Part shown: one piece after another, positions 12,090 through 19,008 of the stretch
Layout: each line of letters begins with the position of its first letter
How positions within the stretch are numbered: position 1 is the stretch's first letter
Origin: Bryobacterales bacterium
Lineage (GTDB): Bacteria > Acidobacteriota > Terriglobia > Bryobacterales > Bryobacteraceae
Length of the DNA stretch: 19,584 nt
Direction of reading: 5' to 3'
Assembly: GCA_016880505.1 (NCBI GenBank)
Contig: JAEHDI010000730.1
Location: 1-19,584, forward strand
Translations under genes and position numbers: made by a program
The notes under the pieces: generated by a model
Told to the model about the DNA's origin: nothing
The model's input: the letters and a program-made list of their open reading frames with translations, nothing else
The model's database searches: none

Positions 12090-12329
12090 CTACTCCAGAA
12101 TTTCCAGCGTAAACCGCCGGTTTAACTTCATTCCGGCAGCACCGAGGATGGTCCTGATTGAGCGTGCGGTTCGCCCCTGCTTTCCGATGACTTTTCCCAG
12201 ATCACTTGGGGCGACTTTCAGCTCCAGAACCGTCACCTGCTCGCCTTGTACTTCGCGCACGGCAACTTGGTCTGGGATGTCGACCAGCGCTTTCGCGATT
12301 TCTTCAACCAATTCTTTCATCCCCGCCAT
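12090..12329 (-). CDS. khpA: KH-domain RNA-binding protein (KhpA/YlqC)
   Basis: This is a single KH-domain protein of 79 residues. In other bacteria the family binds RNA, sometimes with a partner KhpB, and affects cell size and sRNA function. The KH signature is VIGKQGRTARSIRTIL with the GxxG loop GKQG, and the fold ends in the FTLEILE strand. ATG 12329 has AGGAGG seven bases upstream, the strongest ribosome site in this run. It sits between rpsP and rimM, its usual place in many phyla. I do not see a KhpB/Jag gene in this window. Confidence 0.93.
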   Translation of the reverse strand: MAGMKELVEEIAKALVDIPDQVAVREVQGEQVTVLELKVAPSDLGKVIGKQGRTARSIRTILGAAGMKLNRRFTLEILE

Positions 12330-12398
12330 CCCTGCGCCTCCTACTCAGCCCAAATGATACCATTCCCGCAGGAAGCGTTGCGCTTTCACCACGCGGGA

Positions 12399-12662
12399 TC
12401 AGTTGACAGATTCTGTAGCAGGTGCGGGCTCCGGCTGCGCCTTCAGCAGTCGGGCCACGGTGTCCGACGGTTTCGCGCCGGACTTTAGCCAGTGAGCAAT
12501 CCGCTCCTGGTCCAATTGAATGGTCGCTGGCTTGGTCTGAGGCTTGTAGTAACCAACGACCTCCACCGACCGCCCGTTTCGCGCCCGATCTTTCTCAATT
12601 ACAACAACCCGGTAAGAAGGTTTCTTTTTGGCGCCAAACCGCGCCAGTCGTATCATCAGCAT
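12399..12662 (-). CDS. rpsP: 30S ribosomal protein S16
   Basis: S16 is a primary-binding protein needed for small-subunit assembly. The 87-residue sequence shows MIRLARFGAKKKPSYRVVVI, RARNGRSVEVVGYY and the AHWLKSGAKPSDTVARLL helix of the family, followed by a short Pro/Ala/Glu-rich tail. Two starts are close together: ATG 12662 (Met-Leu-Met) and ATG 12656. I use the first because GGAG lies about 11 bases upstream. A 15-base inverted repeat at 12676-12690 overlaps the edge of this ribosome site. Confidence 0.97.
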   Translation of the reverse strand: MLMIRLARFGAKKKPSYRVVVIEKDRARNGRSVEVVGYYKPQTKPATIQLDQERIAHWLKSGAKPSDTVARLLKAQPEPAPATESVN

Positions 12663-12675
12663 GTTTTCTTGAACT

Positions 12676-12690
12676 CCGCAAGTCTTGCGG
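12676..12690. repeat. Inverted repeat before rpsP
   Basis: CCGCAAGTCTTGCGG reads as two 7-base arms around one base, or as a six-pair stem with a three-base loop. It lies in the 39-base gap between the ffh stop and rpsP. On the transcript its right arm runs into the GGAG ribosome site of rpsP, so folding could limit access to it. There is no T-run, so it is not a terminator. Confidence 0.5.
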
Positions 12691-12701
12691 CGGTCGGGTT
12701 T

Positions 12702-14048
12702 TCATCCCCCGAAGGCAGGCAACTTGAGCTTCCCGAGCCGTTTGCCCATGAATCCGCCGGAAAAAGTCTTCATCATCTTGCGCGCTTGCGCATATTGCTT
12801 GAGTAACTGATTGACTTCCTGGACCGTCGTGCCGCTCCCCCTGGCAATCCGCCGCCGCCGGGTACCGTTAATAATCATGTGGTTCGCCCGTTCCTTCGGC
12901 GTCATGGAGTCGATGATGGCGACGACGCGGACGATCTCTTTCTCGTCCACCTTCACATTCTTCAGGTCCTTCAGCGGTCCTACTCCCGGCATCATCGAAA
13001 GAATCGAATCCAGCGGTCCGAGTTTCTTCAGTTGTTTGAGCTGATCGCGGAAGTCTTCGAGCGTGAACTCATTGTCGATGAGCTTCCGCTGCATCTCCTC
13101 GGCGTTCTTCTGGTCAATGCTCTCCTCCACCTTCTCGATGAACGAGAGCACATCACCCATTCCGAGGATCCGCGACGCAACCCGGTCCGGGTGGAACGGT
13201 TCCAGCGCGTCGAAGTTTTCGCCAACGCCGACAAACTTGAGCGGCTGTCCGGTAACGTGGCGTATCGACAGCGCCCCGCCGCCACGGGCGTCACCGTCCA
13301 TTTTGGTCAGGATCGCTCCGGTGATGCCGAGCCGCTTGTGAAATTCATCGGCGGACTTTACCGCATCCTGCCCCGTCATGGCGTCGGCGACGAACAGGAT
13401 CTCCGAGGGGGACAGTAACTGCTTCAGTTCCTGCAGTTCCGTCATCAACTGCTCGTCGATGTGCAGCCGCCCCGCGGTGTCCACAAGGACCACGTCCCTG
13501 CCGGTCTGGATGGCCTCGCGGCGGGCCGACTTCGCCAGCTCCGCCGGCGTCTTCTCTTCCGGAGCTCCTTCGTAAATCGGCAGCCGGATGTCTCTGGCGA
13601 TCACCGCCAATTGCGCCCTGGCGGCCGGGCGGTAGACGTCCACCGAGACCATCAGCGGCAAATGACCGTTCCGCGAAAGCCAGCGGGCCAGTTTGCCGGT
13701 CGTGGTCGTCTTTCCAGAGCCCTGGAGACCCACGATGAGAATCATCGTCGGCGGCTCATTCGCGAACCGCAGCCGGGACTGGTGGCTGCCGAGAAGCTTT
13801 ACCAGCTCCTCTTGGACGATCTTCACCACCTGTTGGGTCGGAGAGAGCGCCGTCAGCACTTCCTCGCCCATCGCCTTCTGCCTGACGCCCTCCAGAAACT
13901 GTTTGACTACTTTGAAATGGACGTCGGCCTCCAGCAGCGCGACGCGGATCTCCCGCAGCGCCGCTTCCATGTTTTCGGGCGTCAGCTTGCCTTCGCCGCG
14001 CAGGTTTTTGAAGACCCGCTGTAGCTTATCGGAAAGATTCTCGAACAT
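12702..14048 (-). CDS. ffh: Signal recognition particle protein Ffh (SRP54)
   Basis: Ffh binds 4.5S RNA and the signal sequence of ribosomes making membrane proteins, and docks with FtsY through paired GTPase domains. It has 448 residues. An N-terminal helical bundle (about 1-95) comes first. The G domain has GLQGSGKTT (107-115), DVYRPAA (137-143), DTAGR (190-194), TKMDGDARGG (248-257) and GVGENFDALEPF. The Met-rich M domain lies at about 325-435 with the RNA-binding RRRRIARGSGTTVQEVN stretch, and ends in GGFMGKRL. ATG 14048 has no clear Shine-Dalgarno site. It is the first gene after the promoter at 14117-14146. Confidence 0.98.
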   Translation of the reverse strand: MFENLSDKLQRVFKNLRGEGKLTPENMEAALREIRVALLEADVHFKVVKQFLEGVRQKAMGEEVLTALSPTQQVVKIVQEELVKLLGSHQSRLRFANEPPTMILIVGLQGSGKTTTTGKLARWLSRNGHLPLMVSVDVYRPAARAQLAVIARDIRLPIYEGAPEEKTPAELAKSARREAIQTGRDVVLVDTAGRLHIDEQLMTELQELKQLLSPSEILFVADAMTGQDAVKSADEFHKRLGITGAILTKMDGDARGGGALSIRHVTGQPLKFVGVGENFDALEPFHPDRVASRILGMGDVLSFIEKVEESIDQKNAEEMQRKLIDNEFTLEDFRDQLKQLKKLGPLDSILSMMPGVGPLKDLKNVKVDEKEIVRVVAIIDSMTPKERANHMIINGTRRRRIARGSGTTVQEVNQLLKQYAQARKMMKTFSGGFMGKRLGKLKLPAFGG

Positions 14049-14116
14049 GATCGAGGTCCGAACGAACGACCCGGGGTGAGCGCAGGCCGACTGCGACTCT
14101 TCTGGGGTGTCTATTC

Positions 14117-14146
14117 ATTATAAAGGGCTTGCCACCCGCTTGTCAG
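14117..14146 (-). promoter_or_regulatory. Sigma70-type promoter of the ffh operon
   Basis: On the minus strand, CTGACA (14146-14141) and a perfect TATAAT (14122-14117) are 18 bases apart; shifting the first box by one base gives TGACAA with 17. Transcription would begin near 14110, leaving an untranslated leader of about 60 bases before ffh. It lies in the 112-base gap after the yceH-like gene and is the only good promoter I see upstream of the long ffh-manC run. Confidence 0.75.
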
Positions 14147-14160
14147 CAGAGGCCGGATTC

Positions 14161-14829
14161 CTACTGAAACTGCCGCACGAAGCTCTCGAGCCGTCTGCTC
14201 AGATCCTCCAGCCCGCTTCGCAGGGATTCGACTTCCGCCTCGAGCCGAGTGATCCGCTCCTCCATCTCCGATCTCGCGCCAAGCCGGGCTTCGGATCCAC
14301 TTGCCGCCTCAACCTCCGTGACGGATACTTCTCCGCCCAGGAGGTGTGCGTACCGGACTTCCCTCATGCCCGCTTGCCGGGGCAGTTGTACAACCAACGG
14401 CTCGGGCTGCCACTCGATCAGCCTCCGCAGGCAGGATTCGACGGATTCCAGGGCGTCGAAAGCGTGCAGCCTCTGCGCTCGTGACTTCAGTTCCCCCGGT
14501 GTCTGCGGCCCGCGCAGCATCAGTTCACCGAGTATCGCCAGTTCCCGGTTGCCAAGATTCAGCGTCTCCGAGATGCGGTGACCGTATTTCGGGACGCGGT
14601 GCTCGCCTCCGGTCGTCACGAGAGCCAGTCTGCGCTCGCGTAGGCTGTCGGCGGCCTGGGAAACCGTCGCTTCGTCGTAGCTCACCGCGGGGTGCCGGTT
14701 CGACTTCTGGTTACAAGCGTTCACCAGGGCGTTCAGCGAGAGGGGGTAGTACTCCGGCGTCGAGAGGTCTTTCTCGATCAGTGCGCCCAGAACGCGCACC
14801 TCGACTTCGTTCAATGGGCTGAAGCTCAC
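14161..14829 (-). CDS. YceH/DUF480 family winged-helix protein
   Basis: This 222-residue protein belongs to the DUF480 (YceH) family, which has two winged-helix domains in tandem and no settled function. The family start is plain: LNEVEVRVLGALIEKDLSTP, then YYPLSLNALVNACNQKSNR and RHPAVSYDEATV. The second domain begins around NLGNRELAILGELMLRGPQT and includes RLHAFDALESVESCLRRL. A C-terminal segment (about 188-220) is rich in Glu, Arg and Leu with heptad spacing and should form a coiled coil, suggesting a dimer. It starts with GTG 14829, which overlaps the pdxA stop as GTGA. Confidence 0.9.
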   Translation of the reverse strand: MSFSPLNEVEVRVLGALIEKDLSTPEYYPLSLNALVNACNQKSNRHPAVSYDEATVSQAADSLRERRLALVTTGGEHRVPKYGHRISETLNLGNRELAILGELMLRGPQTPGELKSRAQRLHAFDALESVESCLRRLIEWQPEPLVVQLPRQAGMREVRYAHLLGGEVSVTEVEAASGSEARLGARSEMEERITRLEAEVESLRSGLEDLSRRLESFVRQFQ

Positions 14830-15797
14830 AAACGGTTCCCTTTCTTTCCAGTGGCCATTGTCGCCGCCAGCCTCATGGCGGCCTTCATGCTGCCCGAATC
14901 GGCGAGGTTCTTGCCTGCGATGTCGAAAGCGGTTCCATGGTCCACAGATGTCCGGATAATCGGCAGCCCCAAAGAGACGTTCACCGTATGCTCGAAATCG
15001 AGCAGCTTCATCGGAATGTGGCCCTGGTCGTGATACATCGCCACGACAAGGTCATACTCTCCCCGAACCGCGCGCAGAAATACCGTATCGGCCGGCGCCG
15101 GACCGATGCACTGGATCCCGCGCTGTATTGCTACATCGATCGCCGGCGCGATGAACCGAGCGTCCTCGTCGCCGAACAGCCCATGTTCACCGGCGTGCGG
15201 GTTCAGCCCGCACACTGCGATCCGCGGGTTTCTGAAACCAAGCAGCCGCATGGTCTCGTTGCCCAGTTCGATCGTCCGGAGTATCCGGGCAGGATCCAAA
15301 TCGCACGCCTTCCGCAACGGTAAATGAGTCGAGACATGTATGACGCGTAGTCGGTCGCTGGCCAGCAGCATTCGGGACTCGCGGGCGCCGCTTAGTTCCG
15401 CGATGAACTCCGTGTGACCTGAGAAGCGAACCCCGGCCATGGTGACCGCTTCCTTGTTGAGCGGGGCTGTGACCATGGCGTCCGCGACGCCTGCCAGGCA
15501 CAATTCCGTGGCCCTTCGGACGTATCCCAGCGCCGCCCGGCCGCAGGCGGCGCTCAGTCTCCCGGTCTCGCACTGTGAGGCTTCGAGTTGCCGCAAGTCT
15601 TCGAGACGCGCCGCGTCGGGCGACGGCATTCCGAGTCCGGTGAGCGCCTCTGCCTGCCGGATCACCCAGGCGTCCCCTACCACGATCCAGCGCGCGAGAC
15701 ACGTCACGCTTTCGTCGGCCAGGGCCTTGATTACGACCTCCGGGCCGACCCCCGCCGGATCGCCGATGGTCAGTGCTACTGTCGGTTTCTCGTTCAT
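14826..15797 (-). CDS. pdxA: 4-hydroxythreonine-4-phosphate dehydrogenase family protein (PdxA or PdxA2)
   Basis: This is a metal- and NAD-dependent dehydrogenase/decarboxylase of 323 residues. PdxA acts in pyridoxal-phosphate synthesis; PdxA2 paralogues oxidise D-threonate or D-erythronate 4-phosphate. The start TIGDPAGVGPEV, SGHTEF (126-131) and the likely metal-binding His158 (STHLPL), His201 (GLNPHAGE) and His256 (MYHDQGH) are all present, followed by LGLPIIRTSVDHGTAFDIAG. ATG 15797 overlaps the stop of the DUF1537 kinase gene as ATGA; the frame is open 38 codons further upstream, but that part shadows the kinase. Coupling to a DUF1537 kinase is the signature of the PdxA2 acid sugar pathway, and MYHDQGHIPMKL looks more like PdxA2. 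No other pdx gene is in view, so both roles remain open. Confidence 0.92.
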   Translation of the reverse strand: MNEKPTVALTIGDPAGVGPEVVIKALADESVTCLARWIVVGDAWVIRQAEALTGLGMPSPDAARLEDLRQLEASQCETGRLSAACGRAALGYVRRATELCLAGVADAMVTAPLNKEAVTMAGVRFSGHTEFIAELSGARESRMLLASDRLRVIHVSTHLPLRKACDLDPARILRTIELGNETMRLLGFRNPRIAVCGLNPHAGEHGLFGDEDARFIAPAIDVAIQRGIQCIGPAPADTVFLRAVRGEYDLVVAMYHDQGHIPMKLLDFEHTVNVSLGLPIIRTSVDHGTAFDIAGKNLADSGSMKAAMRLAATMATGKKGNRL

Positions 15798-16861
15798 TCC
15801 GTCGCCGCCAGAAAATCCGCCACCCGTACCAGAGCGTCTATTTCGCCGAACCCGCCGGCTTTCGTGGCCACAGCCGTCCCGCCGGCAGACCCGCCGATGA
15901 GGCGTCCCCACGGAATACCGGGCAGGATCTCACGCTCCAACCGGATTCCTCTCGCTTCCAGCAACCCGCACACCATCAGCGCAGTGTCGCCACCCGTGAG
16001 CACAATTCCGCGGGCATCTTTCAGAATCGCAGAAAGGTCCGCGACGCGCGACGGAGACTGCTCCATCGAGATGCGCATGATCGGATACCGTCCACGGCGG
16101 TGCACCTCGACATACTCCGTCTGTCTGACTGTAACCGGGTTCGTGGAACCGACAATCAGCGCGATCCTTCTCCGGTCCGCCTCCAGATTGGGAACGCACG
16201 TTACCCCTGAATCGGTTGCTCGCCCCGTCAGACAGGCAGCCAGTTCGGCTGCCAGTCCCGCCGAGCCTGCAAGTAGAGGACGCGGCCGCATACCGCAAGC
16301 CGCGCGTGCGATGGCGGCGAGGTCGGCCCGCGAGATGGCGTCAAGTACAACTGTCGTCCCTGCCTCTTCTCGCAGGCCGCCGAGTTGGCTTGGCGCGCGC
16401 TGGACGAGCGTCTCTAGGCCCTGCTCGCGGAGTCGTTTCGCCACGTCGACTGTAGCGTCGGAGTCGCGGACGTGCAGAAGTCCGTTCATGACTGTCCGTC
16501 CCATCTCCGGAAAAGCCGGCGTCACGAAAGCCAGCGGGAATCCGCCCTCAATCCGGACGGTTTCGATCTCCGGTCCGAGGTTCCCAAGCAGCGTCGAGTC
16601 GATCTTCTTATAGAGAACCCTGGCCCCGGCTGCGTGGAGCGCACGGCAGGCGTGTCGCGCCTTCACCGCGGCGGTCTCGGCGGTGTCCCTCCGGCTATTG
16701 GTCGTGACAACCGTTACGTCGGCCGCCTCGATTTCCGCGTCCTCCGCATCGAGCCATACGATCGTCCGCAGCCCGCGCTGAGCGAACTGCACTCCCGCGT
16801 CGCACGCCCCCGTCAGATCGTCCGCGACGATGCCCCAGGGACCGTTATCCTCGAAATTCAC
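15794..16861 (-). CDS. Four-carbon acid sugar kinase family protein (DUF1537)
   Basis: DUF1537 kinases phosphorylate D-threonate, D-erythronate or similar acid sugars with ATP; the product passes to a PdxA2-type dehydrogenase, giving dihydroxyacetone phosphate. The N-terminal substrate domain shows GIVADDLTGACDAG (10-23) and YKKIDSTLLGN (84-94). The C-terminal nucleotide domain shows IVGSTNPVTVRQ, VLTGGDTALMV and IGGSAGGTAVATKAGGFG. At 355 residues it is shorter than the more common 400 or more. In the STLLGN motif, Leu92 replaces the Arg of the usual STLRGN. The GTG start has GAGGA just upstream; it lies 18 bases after the MscS-type gene, and its stop overlaps pdxA as ATGA. Confidence 0.9.
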   Translation of the reverse strand: MNFEDNGPWGIVADDLTGACDAGVQFAQRGLRTIVWLDAEDAEIEAADVTVVTTNSRRDTAETAAVKARHACRALHAAGARVLYKKIDSTLLGNLGPEIETVRIEGGFPLAFVTPAFPEMGRTVMNGLLHVRDSDATVDVAKRLREQGLETLVQRAPSQLGGLREEAGTTVVLDAISRADLAAIARAACGMRPRPLLAGSAGLAAELAACLTGRATDSGVTCVPNLEADRRRIALIVGSTNPVTVRQTEYVEVHRRGRYPIMRISMEQSPSRVADLSAILKDARGIVLTGGDTALMVCGLLEARGIRLEREILPGIPWGRLIGGSAGGTAVATKAGGFGEIDALVRVADFLAATE

Positions 16862-16879
16862 TTTTCCTCGTGGACGTGA

Positions 16880-17851
16880 TCACGCCGCTGGGCTTGCCCC
16901 GTGATCGCCCGGGCTCCGCGCCGGCGCGGCACGCTCGTCGAGCACCTCGCGGATGAGTGTCTTAAGTTGCTCGGGATCGGCTTGGCCCGGAGCCCCTGCC
17001 AAGTACAACGTCCGCTGCGGAAACGGGATCTCGATCCCGAGTTCGTCGAATCGCTTCTTGATGCGCCGGTTCATTTCGCGGCCGACGGTCCACTGCTGGA
17101 TCGGCAACGTCTTGATTCGTGCCTTGATGATTACAGCGGACTCGGCGAATCGATCGACGCCGAGCACCTCGAGCGGCTCCAGGATGAGAACGCTGTACGG
17201 ATCCTCCTTCATCATCTGGTCCGCGATGTCCTTCAAGACCGCCATGACCTTGTCAGTGTCTTCTTTGTAAGCCACGCCGATGTCGAGAACGTAGTAGGAA
17301 TACTCGCGTGTCATGTTGGACAGGCTGGTGATGATGCCGTTCGGAAAGACATGAACCGTGCCATCCGCGCCGCGAAGCACGGTGGTGCGCAGATTGATCT
17401 CTTCCACCAGGCCGCTCGTCCCGTTGATGACGGCAACGTCATTCACTCGGACCTGGTTCTCGATGAGCATGAAAAGTCCGGAGATCGTGTCCCGCACCAG
17501 GTTTTGCGCGCCGAATCCGACCGCTAGGCCGACCACACCGGCGCCGGCAAGGATCGGGCCGATGTCGAATCCCGCCTCTTTCAGGCTCATCACCAGCGCG
17601 CCGGTCCAGATAAGCACCGATAGCGTTCGCCGGAAGATCCCACCCAGAGTCGCCGCCCGTTTCTCCAGCTCGCCGTTGTGTCCAGTGCCGCGCCGGACCA
17701 TGGATTCCACGATCCGCTGCCTCAACTTCGGAACCCACTTGTTGATCATCCGCACAAGGATGAACGCCACCACCAGGATCATGACGATCCGGACCGCCGC
17801 GACGAGAGCCAGTGAGAGCCTGTCGAGCGAAAAGAGGGGCAGACTGCTCAT
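16880..17851 (-). CDS. Small-conductance mechanosensitive channel, MscS family
   Basis: This is a 323-residue MscS-type channel that opens under membrane tension and releases solutes during osmotic downshock. The first membrane helix is at about 12-36, the second at about 72-92 and the pore-lining third starts near ILAGAGVVGLAVGFGAQ with the usual Gly/Ala pattern, then NLVRDTISGLFMLIENQ. The cytoplasmic beta domain (VEEINLRTTVLRGADG, VHVFPNG) and alpha-beta domain ending in IEIPFPQRTLYL follow. The C-terminal 30 residues are Ala- and Pro-rich and probably disordered. Three helices and this length match the simple MscS type, not MscK. ATG 17851 has AGGAT upstream; it is 39 bases after queA. 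Confidence 0.94.
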   Translation of the reverse strand: MSSLPLFSLDRLSLALVAAVRIVMILVVAFILVRMINKWVPKLRQRIVESMVRRGTGHNGELEKRAATLGGIFRRTLSVLIWTGALVMSLKEAGFDIGPILAGAGVVGLAVGFGAQNLVRDTISGLFMLIENQVRVNDVAVINGTSGLVEEINLRTTVLRGADGTVHVFPNGIITSLSNMTREYSYYVLDIGVAYKEDTDKVMAVLKDIADQMMKEDPYSVLILEPLEVLGVDRFAESAVIIKARIKTLPIQQWTVGREMNRRIKKRFDELGIEIPFPQRTLYLAGAPGQADPEQLKTLIREVLDERAAPARSPGDHGASPAA

Positions 17852-17890
17852 GGGACCATCCTATCATCGGGGTCGTCATCGGACGCCGTG

Positions 17891-18958
17891 CTAGACGATC
17901 AGCATGCAGTCGCCGTAGGAGTAAAACCGGTATCCGGCATCCACGGCGTGACGATAAGCGGACAGGACCAGATCCTTTCCGGCAAACGCGCACACCAGCA
18001 GCAAAAGGCTGCTCCGTGGGAGGTGAAAGTTGGTCAGCATGGCGCCGGTGGCCTGAAATTCGAAGCCGGGGTAGATGTAGAGGTCGGTTTCACCGCCGTA
18101 ACTCGCCATCCCGCCTCTCCTTGCGGCGCTTTCGATCGTCCGCACCGCCGTGGTGCCGGCGGCGACCAGGCGTCGCGCCTGCTTCATCGTGCGTGCGTCT
18201 TCCTCGCGGAGGTGGAAGGACTCCGGATGCAGCCGGTGCTGTTCCACGACCTCGGTGTGAATCGGCTGGAACGTTCCGAGACCGACATGCAGCGTGACGA
18301 AGGCCACTCCGGCGCCGGCGGTGCGGCACTGCTCGAGGACCTCCGGCGTGAAGTGCAGGCCAGCCGTCGGCGCGGCTACCGAACCTGTCTCGCGTGCGAA
18401 TACCGTCTGGTAGCGCTCGCGATCCTCTGGTGAATCCGGGCGCCTGATATACGGGGGCAGAGGAACGTGGCCAGTCTCGTTCAGCCGATCGTAAATGTCT
18501 CCTTCGCAGCGGAAACGCACCGTTCGTTCCCCGTACGGCCCCCGCGCGAGGACCTCCGCTTCCAACACGTCGCTGAAACGGATACACTCCCCGACATGCA
18601 TTTTCCGCCCCGGATGAACCAGCGCCAGCCAGGTCAGTGAGTCGCCTCCCACCGGATGCAAGAGAAACACTTCGACCTGTCCCGTCAAGTACTGCCATCG
18701 CTTCGGGTTTTTCTTCCCGATCGGCATCGCGCGCGCTCCCAAACGCCGGCCGAACAGTCGCGACGGGAACACCTTTGAATCGTTCAGGACGAGACAGTCA
18801 CCCGGTCCGAGGAAGCTGGGTAACTCGCGGAACGTGCGATCCTCCCACCGCTCGTCCGCCCGATAGATGACGAGCATCCTGGAGGCCGCCCGGTCCTCCA
18901 GCGGCTGCTGTGCAATCCGCTCTTCGGGAAGGTGATAATCGAATTCAGAGAGGTTCAT
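17891..18958 (-). CDS. queA: S-adenosylmethionine:tRNA ribosyltransferase-isomerase
   Basis: QueA transfers the ribosyl part of SAM to preQ1 in tRNA, making epoxyqueuosine at wobble position 34. The 355-residue length is normal. Family motifs include MNLSEFDYHLPEERIAQQP, LVLNDSKVFPSRLFGR, VPLPPYIRR, RYQTVFARETGSVAAPTAGLHF with the catalytic-region AAPTAGLHF, FVTLHVGLGTFQPI, TNFHLPRSSLLLLVCAFAG and the YRFYSYGDCMLI end. ATG 18958 has no Shine-Dalgarno match, and GAGCG/CGCTC arms at 18965-18980 may fold over it. It is the first gene of the queA-yceH run and is divergent from tsaD. Confidence 0.97.
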   Translation of the reverse strand: MNLSEFDYHLPEERIAQQPLEDRAASRMLVIYRADERWEDRTFRELPSFLGPGDCLVLNDSKVFPSRLFGRRLGARAMPIGKKNPKRWQYLTGQVEVFLLHPVGGDSLTWLALVHPGRKMHVGECIRFSDVLEAEVLARGPYGERTVRFRCEGDIYDRLNETGHVPLPPYIRRPDSPEDRERYQTVFARETGSVAAPTAGLHFTPEVLEQCRTAGAGVAFVTLHVGLGTFQPIHTEVVEQHRLHPESFHLREEDARTMKQARRLVAAGTTAVRTIESAARRGGMASYGGETDLYIYPGFEFQATGAMLTNFHLPRSSLLLLVCAFAGKDLVLSAYRHAVDAGYRFYSYGDCMLIV

Positions 18959-19008
18959 GGCCGCGAGCGATCGGCCGCTCTTTGCGGTCCACCCGTTAGG
19001 ATAACAGC
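18959..19008. other. Divergent queA-tsaD intergenic region
   Basis: These 50 bases must hold both 5' ends. I see the tsaD ribosome site at 18998-19001 and GAGCG (18965-18969)/CGCTC (18976-18980) arms next to queA, but no convincing -35/-10 pair for either strand. Promoters may lie partly inside the coding regions. Confidence 0.45.

Noticed and set aside
12879..13418. 179-codon plus-strand frame opposite ffh
   Set aside because: Opposite the conserved Ffh GTPase and M domains, without motifs of its own.
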